Positions 12,852-23,310 of a stretch of DNA of 64,000 nucleotides are shown in pieces (position 1 is the stretch's first letter; the number at the start of each line of letters is the position of its first letter). The position numbers and the translations under genes were made by a program. The notes beneath the pieces were generated by a model that saw only the letters and a program-made list of their open reading frames with translations, ran no database searches and was not told where the DNA came from. This stretch comes from Catenaria anguillulae PL171 (lineage: Eukaryota > Blastocladiomycota > Blastocladiomycetes > Blastocladiales > Catenariaceae): positions 558,001 through 622,000 of the forward strand of contig MCFL01000003.1 of assembly GCA_002102555.1 (NCBI GenBank), read 5' to 3'.

Positions 12852-13120
12852 ATTAGACGTGTTGTCAGGGAAATGTTTTGGTTGATGTTTTTGAGTTGGC
12901 CGTTGCGCATCCTGGTTGGATGTACTTGTTAATTTCTTGCTCCATTCCCATCATTGCTGTCCATGCATGTATTCTGTCTCGATCCCATCATCCATCCAGC
13001 TCATCCGTCGTAAACATCTTATTGGGCAGATGCGATGCAAGCGTAACGTGAAAGAGGTCGTGTTGGCCACTCTCACATGGAAAAAGCCCTCACCTGATTG
13101 GTTTCCAAGCTACCGGAGTC

Positions 13121-13657
13121 TTGGGGATCAGGAACTCACCGACCGTGTGCATGGAAGGTGCTCGAGCTCGGAGTCGGGAGGCTGAGTTTGCAGCAAATTG
13201 TTGCACATGCGATTCTGTCTCGCGCCTTGTCAAGCATTTGCAAACCGCTAAGATCACCACGCCCTCACCGTGCTTACGATATTGCACTCACTGTAAATGT
13301 TTTCAAGCTTCTTCAATCACCTGCGCCCACTTCCAGCCCGCACGACCGGTAAGCTCTCCGCAATGTAAACCCTTGCCATGAATGCCTGAACCATTACACT
13401 TGCCAAGATACTTGCCGCGACCATGACCATTTCCCAACGACTGGCACGGCCGTCAACGCGTGGCCTGGCCGTTGTCACAGCCTCGATGTCTGCAGGGCCA
13501 GCTGCCGTCGTATGTATTGCCTGCTCGATAGCGCTCAATCCTGGTCTGGGTCGGCCGCATACACGAGTGTTGACGCCCTCCTGACGAACGCGTTTGGTGG
13601 ACACTGCCCAATGCCTCCGCTCTTGACGGCGTTGCTGACAGGGTTACTCTTGCCGTA
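13121..13657 (+). CDS. Possible cysteine-rich secreted or membrane-anchored protein, unrecognised
   Basis: I do not recognise this gene. Seen: an open frame from 13121 rich in paired cysteines (NCCTCDS, then CLRYCTHCKCF, then QCKP). A different frame then runs from about 13372 to a TAA at 13655-13657 with CHECLNHYTCQDTC, GRCHSLDVCRASC, RRMYC and FGGHCP. It ends in a hydrophobic tail, LLTALLTGLLLP, like a GPI-anchor signal or membrane helix. The two halves share cysteine spacing but are offset by one base at about 13370. They may be joined by a sequence error or an unseen intron. No signal peptide is obvious at the 13121 start, so an upstream exon is possible. It lies between the two acetyl-CoA synthetase genes in the same direction. 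Chance open frames in GC-rich DNA remain possible. Confidence 0.4.
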
Positions 13658-13723
13658 AGTAGGCGCTGAAGCTTCGAAAGTACACTAGCATCTCCGATTC
13701 GACCAGTCAGACGCCATTTGAGC

Positions 13724-16115
13724 ATGCCAAGCTCGTCACCAACGAAGTGTTTGCTGTGCCGCAACTCATGCGTGGCGATCAGGCGCGGCCGCCGCTGGTA
13801 ACCACCATGGGCGACTATCAGCGACTGTGGAAAGATCGGTCGACCAACCTGATGCTTTTATGGGCGGGTACGACGAGATCTCGCCTTCACTCACTCGCGA
13901 TTGCAATCTTCCACTTACCATTCGTCGCACATGCCCTGGTATCGTTGTTCAGCATGCTCGCGACATCCTAACCTGGTCCACACCATTTTCGTCCATTCTC
14001 TCCGGCTCGTTCCACCACAACAACACCGATATTGACCCGATATGGTTCCCCGAGGGCAAGCTCAACGCGACGTACAACTGCATTGACCGCCACGCACTCG
14101 TCAATCCTGACAAGCTTGCTCTAGTGCATGAGCCAGACAATCCAAACGAGTCGGTGACAAAGGTCACCTATGGCCAGCTTCTCCGTCAAGTGTCGCAATT
14201 GGCCAACGCCTTGCATGATATGGGGTTACGCAAGGGCGACACGGTGTGCATTTACATGCCCATGGTCATTGAAACGATCGTTGTATGTAGAATTTTGCTC
14301 GTACAAACCGCTCGAGGCACTTGGCCCGCTGACTTTCAACTTGATGATGACTACCTAGGCCATGCTGGCGTGTGCCCGCCTTGGGCTCGTTCACTCTGTC
14401 GTGTTTGCTGGCTTTTCGGCCGAATCACTGAGAGACCGTCTCAACAACGGCAACTGCAAATGCTCCTTACTGCCGACGAAGGCTTGCGCGGTGGCATGCG
14501 CATCCCGCTCAAGAAAATCGCCGACGAAGCTCTCCTCGGATCTCCTCAGGTCCGCCACGTCCTCGTGCACAAGCGCACGGGCAAACCATCCGTGCCCATG
14601 ACTGCCGGCCGCGATCATTGGTGGGAGGATGTTGTCTCAAAGTATCGCACGTTTTCGACGCCCGTCCAAGTGGGGGCAGAAGACCCGCTCTTCATCTTGT
14701 ATACGAGCGGATCTACAGGGAAACCCAAGGGACTGGTGCATTCGACGGCGGGCTTTTTGCTGGGAACGGGTATTGCCGCGCAGTAGTCTTTGACGTCAAA
14801 CGCGGCTCGGACGATGTTTTCGGCAACATGGGCGATTTGGGATGGATCACGGCACATTCGTACACGTGCTACGGACCGCTGCTGCTCGGCATCACGTCTG
14901 TGTTGTTCGAGTCGACGCCCGTGTATCCAACGCCTGCACGGTATTGGCAGACGATCGAGAAGCATGGCATCACGCAGTTTTACACGAGTCCGACGGCGTT
15001 GAGATCTCTGAGGCGATTTGGCGATGCGCCCGTCAAGGAGCAGATTTGTCGTCGGTGCGTGTATTTGGGACTGCGGGAGAACCAATCGACCCGGAAACGT
15101 GGAAGTGGTACGCGCGTGTGGTGGCGGGTGGGACACGGCCAGTCGTGGACACATATTGGGTACCGATTGCAGAGCTCCTCTTTATGCAAATCTGCATGTG
15201 AGTCACTCACAGCGACTTGATTCTTGTCATTGCCAATTTAAAGCAAACGGAAACGGGAGCTTGCTGCATCACCCCACTCCCTGGCGCGACCCCAACGAAA
15301 CCAGGGTCGGCCACCGTTCCCTTCTTTGGCATCGATCCCGTCATTGTCGACCCAGAATCGGGCAAGGAGTTGACGGGCAACAATGTTGAAGGTGTCTCTG
15401 TTTCCGCAAACCCTGGCCATCACTTGCGCGCACGATTCACGGCGACCACGCGCGGTACAAGAGCGTGTATTTCTCCACGTATCCGGGAATGTACATGACC
15501 GGCGACGCGGCGTACCGCGACGAGGATGGGTACATTTGGATGCTGGGCCGCACCGACGATATCATCAATGTTGCAGGCCATCGCTTGTCCACTTCCGAGG
15601 TGGAGGGCGCGTTGGTGTCTCATGAGCTGTATGTTATTCCTTGACCTTGAATTTTCGTTGCTTCCGCTCACCTAGCTGGCATTGATTTGCTGTGTCCGCA
15701 TGCCTCTGCAGCTGCGCCGAGGCTGCCGTCGTCGGCGCACATGACGATGTCAAGGGGCAAGTCATTGTTGCATTCGTCACGCTCAAGGATACGCACATTC
15801 CACCCGCAGACATTCCGGGCATCCTGACGCAACATGTCCGCCACATGATTGGCCCCGTTGCTCGGCCCGAACGAGTTGTTATTGTTCCGGATTGCCAAAG
15901 ACTCGATCGGGCAAGATTGTCCGGCGCGTCTTGCGCAAGATTGCAGACGGCAGCACGACAAGTTGGGAGACATGACAACCATGGCGGATCCAACGCACGT
16001 TTCGAATCTCCTACCGATACATCTTGACCTTGCGCTCACCCATGTTTCTTGTCTTGACAGCATTGTCAAGGTCATTGTCGACAAGTTTGGAAATGGGAAG
16101 AATGAGAGGCTTTGA
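13724..16115 (+). CDS. Acetyl-CoA synthetase, copy B
   Basis: A tandem paralogue of copy A. Seen in order: [72 protein letters not shown], the P-loop [64 protein letters not shown], and LRKIADG near the end. Introns fall at equivalent or extra sites, for example a GTATGT intron just before MLACARLG. The frame is lost by exactly one base about eight times (near 13745, 13836, 14458, 14785, 15042, 15396, 15892, 15951), nearly always next to a short mononucleotide run. Catalytic blocks stay intact and no nonsense substitution is seen inside a conserved block. I therefore annotate it as a probably functional gene in error-bearing sequence rather than a pseudogene. The exact start (13724) is uncertain. 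Confidence 0.82.
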
Positions 16116-16326
16116 CAAGAGTCTGGATTTGCGTGATTGTACTGTGTAAGAAATGTAATGTGTGCCGACTCACCGCGTTTGTGTGAAGTTGCTGTTCATA
16201 TAATGATTTTGACATGTAATTACAGCCAGTCAGACAGTTCGATTTCACGAAACAGTTACAAACCAAGTCAAGTGAAAGGGATGAGAGCCCAGGAACGGGC
16301 TGTGGAACAACTATAGAAGCAAGACT

Positions 16327-17225
16327 TTACTCATCATCGTCTCCGACATCGAACGGGTTCTCAAAGTTGTACTTTGCAGACTTGGACCGCTCACGCTCAA
16401 CCAGAGCGAGCTTCCTTGCTTCCTCGAGCAGCTCGCTGTTGCGCGCGTCTTCGCTGAGCTGGCTAAAGTAGACGAGCAAGCCGGCTGCCATGAGGCAAAA
16501 CATCTATCGACAAAGAGTAGTGCGTGAAGAATGTGAGAAAGCGTGGCACGTTGGCGGCACTGGAAGTGTCAGCTGCGGACCTCGATGACACCGAGCGCAA
16601 GCGCAATGGATCCCATGGTATGCAGGCCAGACATGAATCGCTCACGCATCCGTGTGTAGCAGGCCGTTTGCACTGGGCAGGCATCAAGGACGGCCATTTC
16701 CGTCACGGTGCGGAACCCACAGCACTGGAGAAGGCGTTGGATGCGGGCAACGACTGACTTGTCGGTATTGAAGGCATTGGTCCAGAACTTTGACAAGTAA
16801 ATCTCAACATTGTCCTTGTGACTGTAAGCGACGCCGCCAATCACAATTTCCGAGACCACAATTGCCGCCAAGAGGCCAAAGTACACGCGCATAAAGAAGG
16901 GCGATTCGTTGGCCGCACCAAAGCATCCAACAAGCGAAACAAGTGCTACGATGACGCCCAGACCGATGCATGCGGCGGGTAGCGACGACGACACGATGCC
17001 GACAATGTTTGATTCATTGTATCCGACGATTCCGGCGATGAAGAAACCCACAGAGGCAATCTGGTTGACGTGAAAGGTCAGACTATGATGTTGTTCTGAC
17101 GGCGGTAAGTGGCGGTGACGTACCAGGGCAAGAACATTCACCAGCATGACCAAGTTTTTGAGAATCCATATCGTGCCGCGGATGCGATTCAGACGCGAGA
17201 ACCACTGTGTCATTGGGTTGGCCAT
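16327..17225 (-). CDS. Tetraspanin-like four-helix membrane protein
   Basis: Seen: at least three exons, about 240 residues. The start is MANPMTQWFSRLNRIRGTIW. One intron begins after NVLAL (donor GTACGT at about 17124) and rejoins at IASVGFFIAG; another follows ALGVIE and rejoins at MFCLMAAGLLVYFSQL. Hydrophobic segments 1-3 precede a large loop containing LLQCCGFRTVTEM, then DACPVQTACY, then a final helix and a charged tail ending NPFDVGDDDE. Family knowledge: the CCG motif plus further loop cysteines define tetraspanins, which organise plasma-membrane microdomains; in fungi Pls1-type members act in polarised penetration. I cannot say which subfamily. The start at 17225 was chosen because the in-frame upstream extension (to 17417) is not membrane-like. 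It is divergent from PIERCE. Confidence 0.75.
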
Positions 17226-17542
17226 GGCGACGTGCTTGGGTAGTTTTTCTCTAATGAAGGATGGTGAATAGGGCAGAATGTGCGATTCTAATGGTATTGC
17301 AGCGCGTGTATCTGTACTGAGGTGTTCATAGAAGTTTGGGAGCCGGAGAGAGTCAAATCGCCTAGTCAAGATCTGGCTTGGAAAAGAATCATTGACGCAT
17401 TGCGTGAGTGCGGACAAGCGACGCGCCTGTTACGACTTGACGACGTTGGTTAAGATAACTTGCTACAGGCTCAGTCAGTCGATGACCTCGAGAGATGCAA
17501 CCTAACCTGGTTGAAACACACTACGCAATACTTCAATCCACC
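17226..17542. other. Divergent intergenic region, tetraspanin to PIERCE
   Basis: 317 bases upstream of two outward-reading genes. No recognisable gene and no clear promoter element seen. Confidence 0.45.
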
Positions 17543-17934
17543 ATGACTCCGCAAACGACCGCTGCCCAACGCTCGACTCTGCCAAGGCTGTTGCTCGTAT
17601 GTCAAGCTGCATCTGCTGAGAGGGTTGCTTCGCGATCTTGACTGACCACGATTCACCTAACGTTCATAGCCGTCGATTGGAAGTATCCGACAAAGGAACA
17701 GCACATTCTGTTTACGACTACATCGTCCGACTATGGAAAGATTGTGCCGACGGCCAAAGATCTGCCAAAGCAACGCTTCACAGTGACTAAGAAGTTCAGT
17801 GAGGTCCGGCATACATACTCCTTGTCCATGTCCAATGCCCTGCTCTGCCACATCAAGTCTGATCTGTCCTTTCCGTGTAGCACCTGAGCAAGTCTGGACC
17901 ATACCGCAACTGCTCGCTGAACACAAAGCAATAG
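17543..17934 (+). CDS. PIERCE1: PIERCE1/2-type microtubule inner protein of axonemal doublets
   Basis: Seen: three small exons, 17543-17596, 17670-17803 and 17881-17934, about 80 residues. Exons 2 and 3 read VDWKYPTKEQHILFTTT, SSDYGKIVPTAKDLPKQRF, KKFSEHLSKSGPYRNCSLNT. Family knowledge: this is the PIERCE signature, an aromatic-x-T-T/S segment, YG, PT, MP/LP, KFS, then G-x-(Y/F)-R-N-x-(S/T)-L-N. PIERCE1 and PIERCE2 bind inside the A-tubule of ciliary doublets next to the outer-dynein docking region. Odd: exon 1 joins exon 2 in frame only if one base is missing near 17548 (a TCC run); donor 17804 is GTCCGG, a weak site. The protein is shorter than the 110-140-residue animal forms. The larger frame on the opposite strand here is a shadow. 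It independently supports a flagellated cell stage. Confidence 0.72.
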
Positions 17935-18109
17935 ATGCGAGCTCCGAGGATTTCATTCGATGTGAAGAGTGAGGAGACGACAACGATGAATGAGACATAC
18001 AGACACCTTCAGTTCCCACCTAGCTGCAAGCCGTAATCATCAATTCAATACATACAAATGCGACCCCATACTCCTTGCCGCTGCCCCCAGGTAAACCCTG
18101 AGTTACACA

Positions 18110-18610
18110 TTACCTGTTGGACGTGCCACCGAATCCAGTCGATGTGTACGTCCGTGGCGGGGATGGCGACCTGCGACCCGACGACGAAGAAGATGATGCC
18201 GTGCGGCCGCCCCACAATGGCGGTGAGGGTGTCCGTTCTCGACGCCGAGACGTCCGAGCATGCGATCCGGACGAGAACCAGCCTCCGCCACTGGTCGAGG
18301 AGTCATTGCTGACGTTGGGGTACAAGGGTGCACTCGAGGATGCAGACGATGAGCTACCGGCTGTGGCTCGACCAGCTGCAAACCCGGCCGCAGACCCGAG
18401 AGCTGCACCGGTCCAGAAGCCGCCACCGGACGACGAGCCGGTCGTTGCAGAAGAAGACTCTGACTGTTTGGGAGGTTGGGGGTCTGTTTTGGTCACAAGC
18501 GGGATCAAGTCAGAATGTGACAGTCAAGCAAGCGACGGCCGAGTAGAAATTCAGCGTACTTGAAGGAGGCTGATCGTGGGGGAGTACGGCGGAGGCGGAG
18601 GTGGGTTGCC
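18110..18610 (-). pseudogene. SARAF: 3' part of SARAF, cut off from its 5' part by a transposon
   Basis: Seen: exon pieces 18560-18610 (reads GNPPPPPPYSPTISLLQ) and 18110-18483, ending GFGGTSNR then TAA at 18110-18112. The body has GGGFWTGAALGSAAGFAAG and a Ser/Arg-rich tail. Family knowledge: vertebrate SARAF has exactly these C-terminal cytosolic parts, a Pro-Pro-Tyr stretch, GPGFWTGLGTGG, and a final YGGTRRR. There is no ATG for this piece; its upstream continuation is at 25505-26469 on the same strand. One base appears missing in the CCCCC run at 18478-18482, where the second exon joins. Without its promoter and first exons it cannot be made as a free protein from this locus unless the whole element is spliced out. 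Confidence 0.8.
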
Positions 18611-18614
18611 ACTA
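18611..18614. repeat. Target-site duplication ACTA, left copy
   Basis: ACTA immediately outside the left terminal inverted repeat, matching ACTA at 25505-25508 immediately outside the right one, in direct orientation. With one copy kept, the joined flanks read GAT AGT GGC AAC in the SARAF frame. Confidence 0.85.
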
Positions 18615-18624
18615 CATCGGGAAA
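18615..18624 (+). repeat. Left terminal inverted repeat
   Basis: CATCGGGAAA, an exact inverse of 25495-25504. The match ends after ten bases (next bases TGC against CCG). Confidence 0.85.
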
Positions 18625-18633
18625 TGCAATTGG

Positions 18634-18792
18634 GCGATGGTCAGCAATGACTGGACATGGAATGCGATTGCCGCAGATAGGTGAAGGTGAGTCGGGCAGC
18701 AGTTTGGAGCAGTTCGGCATATCGGGCTATCTCAACCGATCGCCGTCCATCGACTTTGTTTGAAGCGTTGGGTCGCGATTGCAGCCTATCGC
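18634..18792. repeat. Left subterminal GCGAT cluster
   Basis: Five copies of GCGAT or its complement ATCGC: 18634, 18664, 18739, 18775, 18788. Such arrays in DNA transposons are usually transposase binding sites. The lower density than at the right end is real in this sequence. Confidence 0.65.
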
Positions 18793-18900
18793 TCGGAATG
18801 CTGTGCAATTTACATATTGGCATTGAATACACATTAACATCGACTTCATTCACACCTACTGCAATCCCGCCTCTGTCTCCTCAAGTAAGGAAATCCACCA

Positions 18901-21900
18901 TCAACGCAGCCGATGCAAGAACCAAGAGCTCCGTTGCTGAGATACTGCCTCCTTGTCGACAAACACGTTGAGCAACCATTTTGCACACTTCTCAACGCAA
19001 TTGTCACGATCGATACCTTCTTCGGATGCGAGCGCTCCAAAGTATGGGACCAGATGTGCCGCTGAGACAAATTGGTCCAATCCGATTACGCCGAGTCGTC
19101 CCCTTGCCAACACAGGCACACCACTCGATCGCTCGAAAAGGAGAAGGTCACCGCCAGGCATGAATCGCGTGAAATATTGGCCGAATGCGACAATGTAAGA
19201 GGTTGGGGTCGACTTGGGGTCGTAAACTGCTTCAATTGAGGAAAAGTAATCGAATTGGATGAAGAGCCGGGGAAGGAAAATGGAGTAGGTATCGTTGAGA
19301 TTGTCGATCTGTAAAGTGAACGAATGAACACGTTGGTCATTGCATGCATGCTGGCTTTGTGCTGGTTGCCACCAAAAGATTGGGTCAATATTTTGACGGA
19401 AATAAACGAACCACAGCAAAATCTCGACGGACGTGCCCGTGGAACTTGGTTACTCGGCCGAATATGGACTCCTCCACCACAGCCTGCGCGAGGTTGCTCC
19501 AACGATCAATGACCAGTTTTTCTGCAGGTGACACCTGCATATGTGGGAAAGCGATGTGGAAAGGTCAAATCGGCAATTGCTTCGTGAGATGCATAGGGTG
19601 AGCAGCGTACATTGTAAACTCGATACTTGAGCGCCTCGTTGACTGCGGCTGCATTGAATGACCCGTATTTTTTGCCCCTGTGTTGGGAGGTATATGCAAG
19701 TTAGCGGAGGCTCACGCAATGTTGCCAGCGCGACGGCACACCTTCAAACGAAACTAGGAAACGTACTCAATCGACGTCATGACGTACTCCCCGAAAAGCC
19801 TCTTCAAACCTTTCAAATCTGCGAATCGCTGCTCCAAGTCCTCGAGCGCGTGGTACGCTGGTCCCCGTTTTGCACGTAGCTTGGTGTAAATCGACCAACA
19901 ATGCTTGTCAACGCCACGTACTTCGCCCGCTGGCGGAACTGCTGGTCTTGCGCTCGCCTTTTCCCCTGTATCTGCTCGGTTTTCGTCTACGCCATCGCCC
20001 GTATCCGCCTCGTCGGCCTCATCATCCTCGCTCACCTCGCCTGTTTCTTCGGCGGCATTGTTACCGTCAATGCGACTGGTTGATTTGACATGCACAGCAG
20101 ACTCGAGTGGGACCAAAGGGCAACGCGGATCATTGTCACGGGCGCCGTCACGCACTTCTTCAACGTGGCGCAGGATTGCCTGTGCTGTGGGACCCCAGTT
20201 GCGGAGGTTGACGAGGCCAGGATGGAAGAGGGCGAGATGAGCAAACTGGGAGCAAAATGCATCATAAGCGATGACACGGTTGAATGCCGACAGTTCGAGG
20301 CTTCCACGCCCATTCGTGCGTTTGGCAGGTGCCTTGACTGATGACTTGTGCATGAGCTCGGCATGCAAGGCCGTCGTGGTGCCGTGAGTTGTGCCAAATT
20401 TGGTCGTGGATCGGTCAAAATGGTTGGTCATGTGCAGAACCAATGCTTGTGGGACCGGTGCGTCAAAGACATTGAAAAACTCCGGGACAAGGAAAAAGAA
20501 GTTGTCAAGCTCGTCATTGAGTTCCTCCAGCATGGACGACGTGATGACGCGTGCACGGGCAATATGCATGAGAATGGCAAACGAAGTGAAAGTGCCGACG
20601 ACAAGCATGTTGATGAGTTCCGAGTCAATGCCATCGAAAAAATCGACAAGGAGAAGCGGAAACACCTGGATGCACAGCGTCAGTCAAGCATGACGGTGCC
20701 AACTCAAAAACAGAGACGTACACAGGCAAGCGAGTGCCACTCGGCTCCAGTCAACAGCGTAAAGTCTGAGATGGATAACGCCCGAAGTGAGCTGGCGGTG
20801 CACATTGGAACAGCGTGCAGGCGACGAAAGAGTCGCTGGCGTAACCCAGGCTTCTTCGAAAACTCTGCTTGCAGTGCGCCACAGAGATGTCGACCAAATA
20901 CGCCGATTCGCAGTTGGTGCAGCTCGTCCGCGGCAAAAGTCGAGAATATATTGAAGTTGTTGGGTAAACCCCAAAAGCCCGACTAGAAGAAACCGACGTG
21001 TCAGCTTGTTCGCACCTCGCGAAAGTTGGAGCAAAGATGCACATACCCAAACACTCAGATGTATGCCATCATCTTTCTCTTTGGTCTGAACGCCTGTTTT
21101 GGTAACGAGTTCCGAATTGGCGGCGGCGTACAACGCTTGAATATCCTTTGTGCTGCGCGGTTCGGGATCCTTGCATCGTTCCGCAAAAGAAGCAATTGTG
21201 GCAGGACAAATGGGACACGCGCGGTTTTGCTTCGTGAGACTGACGAGAGCGAGCTCAGGCAAGTCGGCAATGTAGAGGAGGATGTGGGGGTGTGCCATGT
21301 AGAATTCCCCGCTGGGGAAACGCAATGGGGTACCACTAAACGAAGACGGCAATAATCAAAACGGAGTACACCATATGTCAGTCGCAAGCAAAGGTGAGGA
21401 AGGATGAGGAGCTCAGACAAGGGCAAGGGCAATGACGCACTGTTCACAGGCGTTCACGAATGCGGGATCATTGAAGAAAAGGTGGCGCATGGCCGAATGG
21501 AAAACCGTTTTGTTGATATGAGATGCGTCGGTCATAACAGAAACGTCAAGATGCTCTTCTGCAGGTTGGACCAGATAGCCGACAAGGATGGATGCACCTG
21601 AACTTGGGCTGGCGCGCGCATCCGAAGAGTGCATTGCACAAGTGAGGTAGAGTGGCCAGAGTGTACGGCGGTTGAATACCTGTGCATAACACAGCACAAA
21701 GGGTCAATTCGTATCCGCATCAAACACAGTAATGAACAGTACGTACAACGCTTTTATCCGAGGCGAGAACCAGTGGAATCAACACGTGGCCAAATGGAAG
21801 CAATTTGAGAGCCTCGGCCCAAGCGTCGCCAGTTTTGATGTCACCAAAGACTCGCTCAAGCCCATTTTCCGTTGAGCGCAGGTGCACTTCGGGCTCCATC

Positions 21901-22821
21901 GAAAGTTTGGCAGCGAGATGCGGTCGAGAAACGAGCGTTTCGACGCACGACATGAAGTTTCGGTAGTACAAGGGGTACTCGCGGTCATGTTCGTCGTGGA
22001 AGACAGCCTTTTCGCCAAGTAAAGCAAAGTCGGATTCCATGATGAGTTCCCGCCCTTTTGCTGGCGACAAAATTTCGTCGCGCCGTTCAGGAAAGTGGGC
22101 AAGAAGGAGATTGTTGAGTGCGTGGGCCTGGGCGTCAGATAATCGTGCCTCGACGTTGGTATAGTAGGACAATTCGAACGAAAACATGGACGGAAATGGG
22201 GCATATGGCGGCCGGTCCTGGTTGGGCGGCTTTGGATGGAGATGTTCTGGGATTGTCGCTGGATCGAGTGGAATCGGTGAATGGCAATCGGCGGCAAGAA
22301 ACTTCCCTGTGAACGCAAAGAGCAATCAGTCGACCGTCAATTGTTGGAGGCTCGAGAAACGCAGCATTCCTGTGCACACCTGCTTCATAGTAGCGGAACC
22401 CGCGAACGTTGTAACCAGACTCTTTTCCTCCCTCGCTTGACGTATCTGCCGGCCTGTCCTCATCGACTTCCATTCTGTCGTCGCCACCAGTATCCCCAGA
22501 TGTCGCCGATTCGCGCAGGTCCGGCATTTGAAACAGCTCAAAGGTTGGCTCGGGACTCGGTGGAGGCCCATCAGGAAAGCCTGGCGGGACGAATGCTGGA
22601 TCGTGGCCGGGAAGAAACACCTCTGCGGGCGTGCTACCTGCAGAGCGTTGGCTTGTTGGTGGGCTCGAGGCGCAAGAGCCATTAGGCTTGTGGCCCCAAT
22701 GGACTTTGCGCCCATGGCTGGTCGCGAAGCGTTTCGAGCAATATTGACACGGGAACTTGAAGGGACGGTCCTGCTCGCCAGGGTTTGAATCGGCATTGTC
22801 ACGGGTATTCAAGGTATTCAT
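18901..22821 (-). CDS. Plavaka-type transposase with N-terminal C2H2 zinc finger, multi-exon
   Basis: Seen: starts MNTLNTRDNADS, then a zinc finger (FPCQYCSKRFATSHGRKVH, with a further H/C-rich tail). After an intron (donor after RYYEAG) come PPYAPFPSMFSFELSYYTN, HDREYPLYYRNFMSCVETL, LLPFGHVLIPLVLASDKS, then LWPLYLTCAMHSSDAR, ASILVGYLVQPAEE, RACPICPATI, NVFDAPVPQALVLHMTNHF with a following FGTTHGTTTALHAELMHK, and finally SAAHLVPYFGALASEEGID and LNVFVDKEAV. Family knowledge: Plavaka transposases share the PYAPF, YYR, ISSDKT, PVYLTIGN, YLP, CPKC, FGTT-x-E-LH and HLxPxFG blocks in this order. I count about seven or eight exons and did not fix every splice site. No clear disabling change was seen, so it may be active. 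It lies in the element and is divergent from the 23311 gene. Confidence 0.7.
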
Positions 22822-23310
22822 GCTGACAAGCCATCTACTCGGAAGTATTCATAGTTGAGAAGCACAAGTCGCCGCCGTTGAAGGACATGAGAGTGAGAAG
22901 AGCAATCAAATGAGGTCGCTGAGAGACTTACTCAAGTGTCGCCCAGGCCCGACATGTGCTCTCATGACACCCCTCACGGATAGCATCCTGCGTGCGGTAC
23001 AAAGCGTTTCAGTCAGTGACGTGGCGGTGGAAAATAGTCACAGCATCTTGCGTTTGGAACAGCGATTTCCGGTCGTAGTGTGCGATCGGTGGCGATGGAC
23101 AGCGATCGCAAGGTGTCGTTGCGTTTGTTCGCATTCTCTCACGCGTCGGCGTGTATCCTATTCGCCTTCGACGTAAGTGGCGGTGTTTCAGATCCATATG
23201 ACGGCATTCCGTATCGAGCACGTTTTCTGTCCCCATGGCAAAGCACTGGCGTCGATTGCCGCACCAGCAGGACATATATAGAGCCGAACCACCCCCGCCC
23301 ATCCTCGGCC
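22822..23310. promoter_or_regulatory. Bidirectional promoter inside the transposon, with GCGAT cluster and TATA box
   Basis: The 489 bases between the two divergent element genes. Five GCGAT/ATCGC copies sit within 48 bases (23062, 23082, 23092, 23102, 23105), the same motif as at the transposon ends. TATATA at 23275-23280 lies 31-36 bases before the ATG at 23311. Inference: the element's own DNA-binding protein may regulate its expression by binding here. Confidence 0.6.

Noticed and set aside
13724-16115. ACS-B as a pseudogene
   Set aside because: All conserved blocks are intact and each break is a loss of one base, mostly at runs, as in clearly functional neighbours.
17657-18019. A 120-codon frame on the minus strand over PIERCE
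   Set aside because: It is antisense to exons with a clear protein match and has no family resemblance.
18610-18618. CACTA at the left transposon edge, read as the start of a CACTA-type end
   Set aside because: The right end lacks the matching TAGTG in the correct place. ACTA is instead repeated directly on both sides and the SARAF frame test places the edge at 18615.
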